Of a DNA stretch of 64,000 bases, positions 1 to 8,742 are shown in pieces. Each line of letters begins with the position of its first letter. Positions within the stretch are counted from its first letter, which is position 1. The DNA comes from Paludibacter sp. (GTDB taxonomy: Bacteria > Bacteroidota > Bacteroidia > Bacteroidales > Paludibacteraceae), in contig JAQTTH010000013.1 in NCBI GenBank assembly GCA_028710895.1, positions 1 through 64,000 on the forward strand, given 5' to 3'. The position numbers and the translations under genes are program-made. The notes under the pieces were generated by a model that made no database searches, was not told the origin of the DNA, and saw only the letters and a program-made list of their open reading frames with translations.

Positions 1-114
1 ATATTAGGCATTTCACTGTTCGACAAATCGCCAATTGGTGAACTCTTTTTTAATACGAATAGAAATGATGTCAAAGAACTTCCGTCAGATCAACTGACTA
101 TTAAATTTTTTTAG
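1..114 (+). CDS. C-terminal end of an unidentified gene (partial)
   Basis: The first frame is open from the window edge to a TAG stop at 112-114 and gives 37 residues ending in LTIKFF. It is too short to recognise. In Bacteroidota an RND pump is usually preceded by a membrane-fusion or TolC-type gene, but this tail does not look diagnostic of either. The open frame could also be chance in AT-rich DNA. About 100 bp of AT-rich spacer separates it from the pump gene. Confidence 0.3.
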   Translation: MLGISLFDKSPIGELFFNTNRNDVKELPSDQLTIKFF

Positions 115-214
115 TGGACACTAATGAAGTAAGATATCTCTTCAATATTCACGAGCTTGGATTTGAGAGATTTAAAGGAATTAATTGTGAATTATTAATT
201 ATTAATTAAAGATT

Positions 215-3200
215 ATGAGTTTATACGAAAGTTCGGTGAGAAAACCGGTAATGACCTCGATTATTTTTATTGCGGTGGTTATCCTGGGTCTTATCTCATA
301 TTATAAATTGCCGATTGATTTGATGCCCAAGATAGAATCCAGCACCATTATGGTGATGACTACCTACGAGGGTGCCAGTGCTTCGGATGTGGAAACAAAT
401 GTGACACGCCCTTTGGAGAGTTCACTCAGCACAGTTTCGAATTTGAAGAATATCAATTCTACTTCGAAAGAAAACCGTTCAATTATTACGCTGGAATTTG
501 ATTATGGACTGGATTTGAATGTTTTGACGAATGATATTCGAAACAAATTGGATTTGGTGAAATCTTATATGCCAGCCGGTGCCGGTAACCCGATTATCTT
601 CAAATTGAGTACCGATATGATTCCGGTAATCATGATTTCGGCCACAGCTAATCAGAGTTTGCCTGCGTTGTACAAAATTTTGGATACCAAGGTCTCAAAT
701 CCTTTGGCGCGAATTAACGGGGTCGGTTCTGTATCAATCAGTGGGGCACCACAGCGCGAAATACAGGTTTATATTGATCCGGTAAAGATGGAAGCATTTC
801 ATCTTACTATCGAAAGCCTTGCGCAGTCTATCCGAATGGAAAATTTGAATACGCCTGCCGGGTCGATGGACGTGGGTAGCGATACATACGCTTTACGGGT
901 ACAGGGAGAATTTAAAGATCCAAAAGAGATAAATAATATCATTGTAGGCAACTATGCTGGAAAAACAATCAGAATGTCTGATGTGGCCGTTATTAATGAT
1001 AAACTGGAAGAACGGGCACAGGAAAGTTACACTAACGGTTTGCAGGGAGCTTCGATAATCGTTCAGAAGCAGCCGGGATCGAATACAGTTCAGATTGCCC
1101 GTGAAATTCAAAAAATGCTTCCCGAAATTCAGAAGGGTTTACCTTCGGATATAAAGTTGAGCGTAATTAATGACTCATCGGATAATATTGTTCGTACAAT
1201 CAACAGTTTGGCAGAAACAGTAATTTATGCCTTGTTGTTTGTAATGATTGTAGTACTGTTCTTCCTCGGTCGATGGAGGGCAACTGTGATTATTATCCTG
1301 ACAATTCCAATATCGTTAATATCTGCTTTTATTTACTTAAATATTACTGGCGGCACACTGAATATTATTTCGCTGAGTTCGCTGTCGCTTGCAATCGGGT
1401 TAGTGGTGGACGATGCCATTGTGGTGCTTGAGAATATCACTACGCATATTGAACGTGGTAGTCGCCCCAAAACCGCTGCTGTAAATGGTACCAATGAGGT
1501 TGGGCTTTCAATTATTGCTTCTACGCTCACTATTATTGCTGTGTTCCTTCCATTAACAATGGTGTCGGGAATGGCAGGGGTTATGTTCTCGCAACTTGGT
1601 TGGATGGTAACAATTATTATTACCGTATCCATGATATGTGCTTTGACACTGACTCCTATGTTGGCTTCACAATTATTGCGGCTTGACCCTAAACGAAGCA
1701 AAGGTTTTAATAAAGTTTATGGACCAATTGAAAACTTCCTGGATAAATTAGATGAAAAGTATGCAACATTGGTAAATTGGGCAGTTCGTCATAAAATAAG
1801 GATATTGTTATTTGCTACAGCGTTTTTCATTGCCAGTTTGATTCCAATTATTGTTGGGTGGGTAGGTACCGAGAACTTTCCGGCTCAGGATAGTGGTTTT
1901 GTGTCAGGAAGTATCGAAATGCCCATCGGTACCCGAATGGAAATTACCAGAGATGTATGTCAGAGACTTAATGATCAATGGAAAAAGAAGTATCCAGAGA
2001 TTGACATGATAAACTATAATGTTGGTCAGGCAAGCAGTAAAAATATATTTGGTTCATTGTTTTCTAAGAATTCAAGTAATATTGGTACCTTCTCCATTCG
2101 TTTGGTGAGTTTGAATAAACGTAAACGGTCTAGTTTTGCTTTGACTGATAGCATACGTCATGACATAAGTCTTTTGCCTGAAATTCGTAAATCAGCGATT
2201 AAAGAAGGTGGTGGAATGAGCATGATGGGTGGTCAGTCAACTATAGATGTAGAAGTATATGGATACGATTTTGCGCAAACCGATAAAGTCGCAGCTGAAT
2301 TACTCAAAAGGATTCCGAATATCAAAGGTTTGGTTAATACAACTGTGAGTCGTGAGGACTATACACCCGAATATCAGGTCGATTTTGACCGGGAAAAATT
2401 GGCACTGAACGGATTGAATGTTGCAACAGCCTCTAACTATTTGAGCAATCGAATAAATGGTATTACGGCATCACTTTTCCGTGAGGATGGTGAGGAATAT
2501 TCAATTGTAGTGGCTTACGACCTTAAATATCGTCAATCGATTCAGGATGTTGAAAATATTTTGATTTACAACTCGCAGGGACAAGCCGTTCGGGTAAAAG
2601 ACCTTGGTAAAGTTGTAGAACGATTTACACCACCAACCATTGAGCGAAAAAATCGTCAGCGTATCATTACCGTGTCGTCTACAGTTTCAGGTACGACGCT
2701 CGATGTGGCCGTTGCAAGTATTAATAAGGAGCTTGCTCAAATAGATATACCTTCGGATGTGACAACTAAAATTGCAGGGTCGTTTAAGGATCAGCAGGAA
2801 TCGTTTTCAGACCTTGGGATGTTGCTTGGCATCATTATTCTGTTAGTGTTTGTAGTTATGGCTTCTCAGTTCGAGTCGATTACCTATCCGTTTATTATTA
2901 TGTTCTCCGTTCCATTTGGCATTTCGGGGGTTGTATTGGCTTTGTGGTTGACCGGTTCTACTTTCAACGTTATGACCTTTGTAGGTGTAATTATGCTTGT
3001 GGGTATTGTGGTGAAGAATGGTATTGTGATGGTGGATTATATCAACCTGAACCGTGAACGTGGTAATGGTATTATTCGTGCGGTTGTTACAGGTGGTAAA
3101 TCTCGTCTGCGCCCGGTATTGATGACCAGTTTGACTGCTATTCTTGGTATGTTGCCATTGGCAATGAGCCATGGACAAGGTGCTGAAATGTGGAAGCCCA

Positions 3201-3352
3201 TGGCCGTGACCGTAATTGGAGGTTTAACTGTTTCAACTATGTTGACTTTGGTTGTTGTTCCTGTTATGTATACGCTTTTTGCTGCCAGCGGTGTGAAACG
3301 TAAGCACAGAAAGAATAAAAAAGCAGCACTACAAAAAGAATTAGGAGAATAA
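215..3352 (+). CDS. RND-family (AcrB/HAE1-type) efflux pump, inner-membrane subunit
   Basis: A 1045-residue proton-driven exporter of the inner membrane that normally works with a periplasmic adaptor and an outer-membrane TolC channel. The N-terminus has the usual first helix followed by the porter-domain start (LPIDLMPKIE). The proton-relay aspartate pair lies in transmembrane helix 4 (LVVDDAIVVLEN, about residues 395-406). The matching lysine lies in helix 10 (IVVKNGIVMVDY, about 930). Full length for the family. The substrate (drug, bile salt or lipid) cannot be read from sequence. A small PG0541-type gene follows about 40 bp downstream, as in other Bacteroidales pumps. The adaptor and TolC genes are not visible and may lie to the left of the window. 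Confidence 0.93.
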   Translation: MSLYESSVRKPVMTSIIFIAVVILGLISYYKLPIDLMPKIESSTIMVMTTYEGASASDVETNVTRPLESSLSTVSNLKNINSTSKENRSIITLEFDYGLDLNVLTNDIRNKLDLVKSYMPAGAGNPIIFKLSTDMIPVIMISATANQSLPALYKILDTKVSNPLARINGVGSVSISGAPQREIQVYIDPVKMEAFHLTIESLAQSIRMENLNTPAGSMDVGSDTYALRVQGEFKDPKEINNIIVGNYAGKTIRMSDVAVINDKLEERAQESYTNGLQGASIIVQKQPGSNTVQIAREIQKMLPEIQKGLPSDIKLSVINDSSDNIVRTINSLAETVIYALLFVMIVVLFFLGRWRATVIIILTIPISLISAFIYLNITGGTLNIISLSSLSLAIGLVVDDAIVVLENITTHIERGSRPKTAAVNGTNEVGLSIIASTLTIIAVFLPLTMVSGMAGVMFSQLGWMVTIIITVSMICALTLTPMLASQLLRLDPKRSKGFNKVYGPIENFLDKLDEKYATLVNWAVRHKIRILLFATAFFIASLIPIIVGWVGTENFPAQDSGFVSGSIEMPIGTRMEITRDVCQRLNDQWKKKYPEIDMINYNVGQASSKNIFGSLFSKNSSNIGTFSIRLVSLNKRKRSSFALTDSIRHDISLLPEIRKSAIKEGGGMSMMGGQSTIDVEVYGYDFAQTDKVAAELLKRIPNIKGLVNTTVSREDYTPEYQVDFDREKLALNGLNVATASNYLSNRINGITASLFREDGEEYSIVVAYDLKYRQSIQDVENILIYNSQGQAVRVKDLGKVVERFTPPTIERKNRQRIITVSSTVSGTTLDVAVASINKELAQIDIPSDVTTKIAGSFKDQQESFSDLGMLLGIIILLVFVVMASQFESITYPFIIMFSVPFGISGVVLALWLTGSTFNVMTFVGVIMLVGIVVKNGIVMVDYINLNRERGNGIIRAVVTGGKSRLRPVLMTSLTAILGMLPLAMSHGQGAEMWKPMAVTVIGGLTVSTMLTLVVVPVMYTLFAASGVKRKHRKNKKAALQKELGE

Positions 3353-3389
3353 TAAGTTTGGATACAATTAATATTAAAATTTGAGTAAG

Positions 3390-3683
3390 ATGAAATCAAT
3401 ATTTATATCATTCGATCAGGCTTATTATGATCAAGTTCAGACTATTCTGACATTAAATCACGTACGTGGATTTAGTGGCTGGGAATCAGTTATAGGCCGT
3501 GGAAGCAAAACCGGTGAGCCACATTTTGGAACACATGCCTGGCCATCGTTGAATACAGCAATTATTACTATTGTTGACGATGAGAAAGTAAAACCAATTC
3601 TGGAACAATTACGCGAACTAGATGGTACCTCGGAACGTATGGGAATTCGTGCATTTGTTTGGAATATTGAAGATGGAATGTAG
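3390..3683 (+). CDS. PG0541-type small transporter-associated protein
   Basis: A 97-residue soluble protein beginning MKSIFISFDQAYYDQV. It resembles the PG0541 family, small alpha/beta proteins of PII/CutA-like size found directly behind RND pump genes in Bacteroidales. The role in transport is unknown; modulation of the pump by contact is a guess. I chose ATG 3390 rather than the in-frame TTG at 3381 because it is the first ATG and gives the conserved N-terminus. It is probably cotranscribed with the pump and is followed by a strong terminator at 3735-3772. Confidence 0.8.
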   Translation: MKSIFISFDQAYYDQVQTILTLNHVRGFSGWESVIGRGSKTGEPHFGTHAWPSLNTAIITIVDDEKVKPILEQLRELDGTSERMGIRAFVWNIEDGM

Positions 3684-3734
3684 ATTCCGTTGTTCTCATT
3701 AATAAATTTTCGTTTTTTCGTTTCATTTTGATTG

Positions 3735-3772
3735 AAATGCGTTTATCGGTAAAACGATAAACGCATTTTTTT
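3735..3772 (+). terminator. Rho-independent terminator of the RND operon
   Basis: A perfect 14-bp stem (3735-3748 with 3755-3768) with a 6-nt loop, followed by a run of T. It lies about 50 bp after the PG0541-type stop codon. Confidence 0.9.
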
Positions 3773-4314
3773 GTGAGTTTCTGATGTGTTCTTTTTGTTT
3801 GACTATGCATTGAAATATCGAGTTTTTTGAAGAAAGTGGCAATGTGTTAATGCTTTTTATGGACTTTTTTGTCGAATATTGATTAAGTCTTGTCGAACTT
3901 AGTACAATCAACATCTACGATGGTGGCAATAGAAAAGATTCAAGTGTAAATAAAATATAAATAAATGAAGTTTATATTTAAAATATGTCAAAAATAGGTA
4001 CTTGTATTAACTGTTGTTTGATTGAACAATCTTCGAGAACATTAAACTTCAATATTAATTCTAAAATTAGTAGTAATTATTATAGTCGATTTAATTTCTT
4101 TCTTGTTCATAATTCTACATAATCCGTTCAGGTGTGTAAGATTTGTTTTATAAAATCCAATTCAATAATTAGTTTGAATCCATTATAATCCCGCTGTTAT
4201 TGATTTTTTGAATTTTGAGTTTGAAATTAGAAATTTCAAGAATTGTAATTTATGCTACAATTCCAAAACAAGTGCCACAATTTGCTGCACAATAGTTAGT
4301 TATGGATAAGTGCG
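3773..4314. other. Gene-free AT-rich interval
   Basis: About 540 bp with no convincing reading frame, tRNA-like fold or repeat on either strand. It separates the pump operon terminator from the micro-gene cluster and may hold its upstream control region. Confidence 0.5.
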
Positions 4315-4322
4315 TATATTTG
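4315..4322 (+). promoter_or_regulatory. Candidate -7 box for the micro-gene cluster
   Basis: TATATTTG matches the Bacteroidota -7 consensus TAnnTTTG and lies about 60 bp before the first micro-gene. The -33 element is weak (a TTAG rather than TTTG about 19 bp upstream), so this is a prediction only. Confidence 0.45.
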
Positions 4323-4383
4323 TAATGTCAACAACAGACAAATAAACTCAACAATATTATTCATATTCTAAATACTTACAATT

Positions 4384-4482
4384 ATGGGAACTTCAAAAAT
4401 TGAATCATTGGTAAAAACAGCTTCGATAATTTTTTCAAGCTATATGTTTGTTCTGGCTATTATGATAGTTGTATTGAAATAA
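4384..4482 (+). CDS. Tandem hydrophobic micro-protein 1 (32 aa)
   Basis: A 33-codon frame: ATG, a short polar start with two lysines (MGTSKIESLVK), then the shared core TASIIFSSYM and a hydrophobic tail ending in lysine. One transmembrane helix is likely (about residues 13-31). It is the most diverged of three tandem copies at the N-terminus but has exactly the same length (99 nt). The core matches copies 2 and 3 in protein while the DNA differs at third codon positions, which supports translation. No known family recognised. Possible classes are a small stress-membrane protein or a type I toxin-like peptide. Confidence 0.7.
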   Translation: MGTSKIESLVKTASIIFSSYMFVLAIMIVVLK

Positions 4483-4525
4483 ATAGTTATACAGGTAAAT
4501 AATTATACTCTAAAAATATAATATT

Positions 4526-4624
4526 ATGAAAACTCTAAACTTAGTTTCATTCGTGAAAACAGCTTCAATTATTTTTTCAAGCTACATGTTGGTTCTAACT
4601 ATTATGATAGTCGTATTAAATTAG
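4526..4624 (+). CDS. Tandem hydrophobic micro-protein 2 (32 aa)
   Basis: The second 99-nt copy, 142 bp downstream of the first in start-to-start distance. It begins MKTLNLVSFVK and continues with the invariant TASIIFSSYM, then a run of Leu, Ile and Val ending in Asn. A single membrane helix is predicted. The ATG is preceded by ATAATATT, as in copy 3. The first 35 nt are identical to copy 3, pointing to recent duplication. Against copies 1 and 3, codons of the core change only synonymously (TCA/TCG, ATT/ATA, TAC/TAT). Function unknown. Confidence 0.75.
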   Translation: MKTLNLVSFVKTASIIFSSYMLVLTIMIVVLN

Positions 4625-4668
4625 ACAATCAGATTTGTAATTAAATGACACCTTTAAAACATAATATT

Positions 4669-4767
4669 ATGAAAACTCTAAACTTAGTTTCATTCGTGAA
4701 AACTGCTTCGATAATTTTTTCGAGCTATATGTTAGTTTTAGTTGCAATGATAATTTTTATCCACTGA
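4669..4767 (+). CDS. Tandem hydrophobic micro-protein 3 (32 aa)
   Basis: The third copy, 143 bp after the second, again 99 nt. The N-terminus (MKTLNLVSFVK) is identical to copy 2, the TASIIFSSYM core is conserved, and the hydrophobic tail differs and ends FIH. The cluster closes with a strong hairpin terminator at 4795-4831, so the three genes probably share one transcript. The 43-44 nt spacers and repeated upstream sequence indicate tandem duplication of a unit containing the ribosome-binding region. Confidence 0.75.
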   Translation: MKTLNLVSFVKTASIIFSSYMLVLVAMIIFIH

Positions 4768-4794
4768 AATTATTAGTCAAAAAATATATATTGC

Positions 4795-4832
4795 AAAAAA
4801 CCGCCACAACTTTTGAGTTGCGGCGGTTTTTG
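4795..4832. terminator. Bidirectional terminator between the micro-genes and ettA
   Basis: An A-run, a 10-bp stem with one mismatch (CCGCCACAAC with GTTGCGGCGG), a 6-nt loop and a T-run. A-run and T-run flank it on both sides, so it can end the plus-strand micro-gene transcript and the minus-strand ettA transcript. Confidence 0.88.
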
Positions 4833-4854
4833 CATCATTTAAATTAGTTGATAA

Positions 4855-6525
4855 TTATACAATCAATTTCTTATAACGAATTCGTTTCGGTCCTTCGTCG
4901 CCCAAGCGCATCTTTTTGTTTTCTTCGTATTCGGAGTATGAACCTTCGAACACAAATACCTCCGAGTTGCCTTCGAATGCAATAATGTGTGTACAGATAC
5001 GATCGAGGAACCAGCGGTCGTGAGAAATAACCACAGCACAACCCGCAAAAGCCTCTAATCCTTCTTCCAATGCCCGCAACGTGTTTACATCAATATCATT
5101 CGTTGGCTCATCGAGTAACAGAACATTAGCCTCCGATTTCAATGTAAGTGCCAAATGCAATCTGTTACGTTCACCTCCCGAAAGTACACCGCAAAGTTTT
5201 TCCTGATCGCCACCTGCAAAATTGAAGCGTGATAAGTAGGCACGGGCATTGATTTCCTTTCCACCTACGCGGATAAAATCTGTACCGCCGGAGATTACCT
5301 GGTAAACCGTTTTTTCAGGATCAATATCAGCGTGACTTTGATCAACGTATCCGATTTTTACTGTTTCACCTACTTCGAAAGTACCTTTGTCGGCTTTTTC
5401 CAATTCCATCATCATGCGGAAGAGCGTTGTTTTACCGGCACCATTTGGTCCGATAATTCCAACAATACCGTTTGGAGGAAGCATAAAGTTGAGGTTGTCG
5501 AAAAGTAGCTTATCGCCAAAAGCTTTCGAAACATCGATAGCTTCCACCACTTTATTTCCCAATCGAGGTCCGTTGGGGATAAAAAGTTCGAGCTTTTCTT
5601 CTTTTTCGCGTTGGTCTTCGTTTATGAGCTTATCATAAGCTTCCAAACGGGCCTTTCCTTTGGCGTGACGGGCTTTTGGTGCCATGCGCACCCATTCGAG
5701 CTCACGTTCAAGGGTTTTACGACGCTTGCTGGCTGATTTTTCTTCCATTGCCATCCGATTTGTTTTTTGCTCTAACCACGAAGTGTAGTTTCCTTTCCAT
5801 GGAATACCTTCACCGCGGTCGAGCTCCAGAATCCAACCCGAAACATTGTCGAGGAAGTAGCGGTCGTGGGTAATAGCAATAACGGTTCCTGCATATTGTT
5901 GCAGATAATGCTCCAACCATTCTACCGATTCGGCATCGAGGTGGTTGGTAGGCTCATCGAGCAACAGAATATCGGGTTGACGAAGCAATAGTCGGCACAA
6001 AGCCACACGGCGACGCTCACCTCCCGAAAGAGTTTCTATTTTCCATTCTTCGGGTGGGCAGCGAAGTGCATCCATGGCACGTTCCAGTTTGTTGTCGAGG
6101 TTCCATGCATCAGCATGGTCAAGCAATTCCTGCAATTCACCCTGGCGGGCAATTAGTTTATCAAAATCGGCATCGGGATCGGCAAATTGTTCGTTTATTT
6201 TATCGTACTCGGCTATCATATCTACAATTTCCTGCACGCCTTCCTGCACAATTTCCTTTACGGTTTTAGTCGGATCCAGCTTTGGATCTTGCTCCAGATA
6301 ACCCACGGAGTATCCGGGTGAGAAAACTACTTCGCCATCGAAGCTTTTTTCTACTCCGGCAATAATTTTCAACAGGGTTGATTTACCCGAGCCGTTCAAC
6401 CCGATAATACCAATTTTAGCTCCGTAGAAAAACGAAAGGTAAATGTTGTTTAATACTTTTTTTTGTGGAGGAAAAGTCTTGCTGACTCCCACCATCGAGA
6501 AAATAACTTTTTTATCGTCGGCCAT
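4855..6525 (-). CDS. ettA: EttA-type ABC-F ATPase (energy-dependent translational throttle)
   Basis: A 556-residue cytosolic protein, matching the usual EttA length of about 555. It has two ABC domains: Walker A GLNGSGKST then LSGGERRRVAL in the first half, and GPNGAGKTT then LSGGERNRLHL in the second. A helical arm is inserted in domain 1 after YLEQDP, as in EttA. No membrane segments. In the family it binds the ribosomal E site and gates entry into elongation according to ATP/ADP. A minus-strand TATCTTTG box lies at 6565-6572, 40 bp upstream of the start. A second, different ABC-F gene is at 47079-48713. Confidence 0.93.
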   Translation of the reverse strand: MADDKKVIFSMVGVSKTFPPQKKVLNNIYLSFFYGAKIGIIGLNGSGKSTLLKIIAGVEKSFDGEVVFSPGYSVGYLEQDPKLDPTKTVKEIVQEGVQEIVDMIAEYDKINEQFADPDADFDKLIARQGELQELLDHADAWNLDNKLERAMDALRCPPEEWKIETLSGGERRRVALCRLLLRQPDILLLDEPTNHLDAESVEWLEHYLQQYAGTVIAITHDRYFLDNVSGWILELDRGEGIPWKGNYTSWLEQKTNRMAMEEKSASKRRKTLERELEWVRMAPKARHAKGKARLEAYDKLINEDQREKEEKLELFIPNGPRLGNKVVEAIDVSKAFGDKLLFDNLNFMLPPNGIVGIIGPNGAGKTTLFRMMMELEKADKGTFEVGETVKIGYVDQSHADIDPEKTVYQVISGGTDFIRVGGKEINARAYLSRFNFAGGDQEKLCGVLSGGERNRLHLALTLKSEANVLLLDEPTNDIDVNTLRALEEGLEAFAGCAVVISHDRWFLDRICTHIIAFEGNSEVFVFEGSYSEYEENKKMRLGDEGPKRIRYKKLIV

Positions 6526-6564
6526 TTTTGTTGGTTGATTTGGTTATTCGTTTAATAGGGAGTG

Positions 6565-6572
6565 CAAAGATA
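6565..6572 (-). promoter_or_regulatory. -7 box of the ettA promoter
   Basis: On the minus strand this reads TATCTTTG, a perfect match to TAnnTTTG, about 40 bp before the ettA start codon. The -33 region is only a partial match. Confidence 0.6.
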
Positions 6573-6788
6573 CAAAGAAATGGGGAATTTGGAAATGGGG
6601 AATTTTATCCATTTGATGCCAGCTAAAGCAGATTACAATCATTAATTTAATATTGTAGTTATATTTATGGGATGGGCAATGAAGATGATGATTTATCGGC
6701 TTTAGTTGTCTTGTTTTAGCTTTGATGATACTAAAGATTTGCAAACAAAGATGGCAATACTTTATGTAAGTGCCGACCCTATGCTTAT

Positions 6789-7454
6789 TTATTTGTTTGT
6801 ACCAAACAAGTATCCCACTGAAATCCCAATAACACGATTTTGTTTTATCACGTCGTCAGGGTGTATATTATATGTGTTATAATAAGAAGTATATGTAGCA
6901 GGAGTATGATATAAATTAGCCAATCCTAATCCAAACTGAGCAGAAATCTGAAAATGACTAACTTCAACACCAAGTCCGAAGTTTAATCCATAATCTAAAG
7001 AATTCATGCTCCTGTTTTCACTTGAAAAATCAATAGGGTAATAGGTGGTGTTATCTGTTCTACCTTTACCATCTACTACTAAACCAATGTAAGGACCGGC
7101 AAATCCAAACAGTTTAACCGATTGAACATTGTATTTGTACAATACGTTAACTGGAATCTCAATATTTCGTGTGATGTACTGATCGCTAACATCTGCAATA
7201 TTAAAATTAGAACCTTTTGTTGAAAATAAAATACCCGGTTGTAGAAAGAGATTATTTTTTAATGTGATTTCTGAAATAAGCCCAACATTATACCCTGTTA
7301 ATAGTATCTGATTCCCGGATCCATTCTGAGACTCCATATACGTGGACAAATTTAAGCCAGCCTTTGCGCCAATCTTAATTTGAGCTTGTGCGAAACTGAA
7401 ACTTATGGCAAAAATAAATGATACTGCCAATAAAACTTTTTGAGTTATTCTCAT
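6789..7454 (-). CDS. Outer-membrane beta-barrel protein (PorT-like)
   Basis: A 221-residue protein with a clear signal peptide (cleavage near AQAQ, about residue 25). What follows fits an eight-strand barrel: alternating hydrophobic strands, IKIGAKAGLNLSTY near the N-terminus, and a final strand ending VGYLFGTNK. Proteins of this shape are abundant in Bacteroidota and are called PorT or porin-family barrels; the molecular role is not defined by sequence. It is a single gene with its own transcription, and the DUF6261 terminator at 7513-7552 lies just upstream. Confidence 0.75.
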   Translation of the reverse strand: MRITQKVLLAVSFIFAISFSFAQAQIKIGAKAGLNLSTYMESQNGSGNQILLTGYNVGLISEITLKNNLFLQPGILFSTKGSNFNIADVSDQYITRNIEIPVNVLYKYNVQSVKLFGFAGPYIGLVVDGKGRTDNTTYYPIDFSSENRSMNSLDYGLNFGLGVEVSHFQISAQFGLGLANLYHTPATYTSYYNTYNIHPDDVIKQNRVIGISVGYLFGTNK

Positions 7455-7512
7455 TGTGTTTTTTTTTAAGAATAGTCATTTGGGAAAATCCTGATTGTTT
7501 TTTAAGTGTTTA

Positions 7513-7552
7513 TAAAAAAAATCCCGGAGCGCAGCCCTCAAGCCACGCTCCG
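7513..7552 (-). terminator. Terminator of the first DUF6261 gene
   Basis: Read on the minus strand, a GC-rich stem (CGGAGCG with CGCTCCG) with a 14-nt loop is followed by a run of eight T. It starts 12 bp after the DUF6261 stop. Confidence 0.85.
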
Positions 7553-7564
7553 CGAATGTATTTA

Positions 7565-8299
7565 TTATTTTGCGGGTGTGTTGTCGGACGGAGCATCTTT
7601 ACCACCTTCGAGTGCATGATATTTTTTGCGGAACTCGTCCAGCTTGTTGAACAGTGCTGTTATAGTATCGTTTGGAGTGTAGTTGTAGGCTTGCTCCAAG
7701 GCTGTACAAAACTGAATGTAGGCAGTTACAGCATCGGGTTTCACGGTGCTTGCTGATAAGTCGCGTTCGGAATATTCGTTGTTACGATTGTTGTAAATAT
7801 CGTTTAACTCAGTGTTTTTCGACTCCAGCTTGTCGAATACTCCATCGATATCCAATGTTTGCGCAGCTGCAATCAGGGCCGGGCTTGCTTTGTATTTCAC
7901 TATCATATCGGCCACTGTTCCGGTTTCGATATTGATAGGTTGAGATGCCACTCCTTTATATGGAGCCAAATAAAGTTGCATGATACTGGCAGCCGATTTT
8001 TTGTTGTCGTCGCTACTTTTCAGATACGAGCCACTCACGCGGAAAATCTCACCTAAGAAATTGTCACGTTCACCGTCGAGAGTTTTTACAGCGGGACTAA
8101 GGGCGCTCTTCTGGCTTTTGTTCATACTTTGTCCAAGCATTTGATTCGCAAGTTCGAGCTGTGATAGTGCCACTGCGGAAATTGGTCCCAAATTGCTAAC
8201 CAACGGTTTGGCTAACTCAATTGTTGATTTATTCAACGAAAAAAGACCGGAAATTGTCAGTAAATTGACATAAAGCGGAGAAAATGAAACGTAATTCAT
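7565..8299 (-). CDS. DUF6261 family protein (copy A)
   Basis: A 244-residue, largely alpha-helical soluble protein without signal peptide, recognised as DUF6261-like. It ends in a long helix and a charged tail (FRKKYHALEGGKDAPSDN). I took ATG 8299 (MNYVSFSPLY) as start; the frame extends three codons further to a TTG. A second member is at 27280-28038; both end with a Y(N/D)-TP element and a helix carrying K-x-L residues. Function unknown. It sits directly downstream of five 41-bp palindromic repeats (8384-8580), and the second DUF6261 gene is placed the same way behind a different 41-bp array. Confidence 0.75.
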   Translation of the reverse strand: MNYVSFSPLYVNLLTISGLFSLNKSTIELAKPLVSNLGPISAVALSQLELANQMLGQSMNKSQKSALSPAVKTLDGERDNFLGEIFRVSGSYLKSSDDNKKSAASIMQLYLAPYKGVASQPINIETGTVADMIVKYKASPALIAAAQTLDIDGVFDKLESKNTELNDIYNNRNNEYSERDLSASTVKPDAVTAYIQFCTALEQAYNYTPNDTITALFNKLDEFRKKYHALEGGKDAPSDNTPAK

Positions 8300-8383
8300 G
8301 ATAAACAAATTTTTAAATTGATATTAGAGAATTGATTTATTATAAAACTTTGATATTCTATTGGTTTTGTGGTCATAAATGGT

Positions 8384-8580
8384 TCTATAATTTATAGAAA
8401 CTTAAACTGAGTGTCATTCATGTCTCTCTAATTTATAGAAGCCTAAACGGAGCATCATTCATGTCTCTATAATTTATAGAAGCTTAAACGGAGCATCATT
8501 CATGTCTGTATAATTTATAGAAGCTTAAACTGAGTATCATTCTATATTCTATAAATTATAGAGCTTACTTTGGAGCATTT
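8384..8580. repeat. Array A: five 41-bp units with a 15-bp palindromic core
   Basis: Five direct units at exactly 41-bp spacing. The ATAGA landmark ends at about 8398, 8439, 8480, 8521 and 8562. The core TCTATAATTTATAGA is a palindrome apart from its centre base; unit 5 carries the complementary centre, and units 2 and 4 each have small changes in the left arm. Between cores lies a conserved stretch containing CTTAAACGGAGCATC. No variable spacers, so not a CRISPR. The array lies between the terminator of the preceding gene and the DUF6261 start, about 85 bp before the start codon. Confidence 0.92.
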
Positions 8581-8670
8581 TTACAAAGTTAACGCGTCAA
8601 AAATAAGAATAATTTTAATAACTTCCAAGCAATTCGACTAAATATTTTAAGTGAATCACAAATTTAGTTG

Positions 8671-8706
8671 CATCAAAAAAGCCTGACGTTTGATTGTCAG
8701 GCTTTT
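8671..8706 (-). terminator. Terminator of the NTF2-like gene
   Basis: Stem AAAAGCCTGAC (8677-8687) with GTCAGGCTTTT (8696-8706), loop of 8 nt. On the minus strand it is followed by a T-run. It isolates array A from upstream transcription. Confidence 0.88.
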
Positions 8707-8742
8707 GTTAAGTTTAGTTGTCGTGTTGAGCATTAAATTTTC

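Noticed and set aside
1-114. C-terminus of a membrane-fusion protein
   Set aside because: Expected by context before an RND pump, but the 37 residues do not resemble one; left as unidentified.
8384-8580. CRISPR array
   Set aside because: Units are conserved over their entire length, there are no unique spacers, and no cas genes are near.
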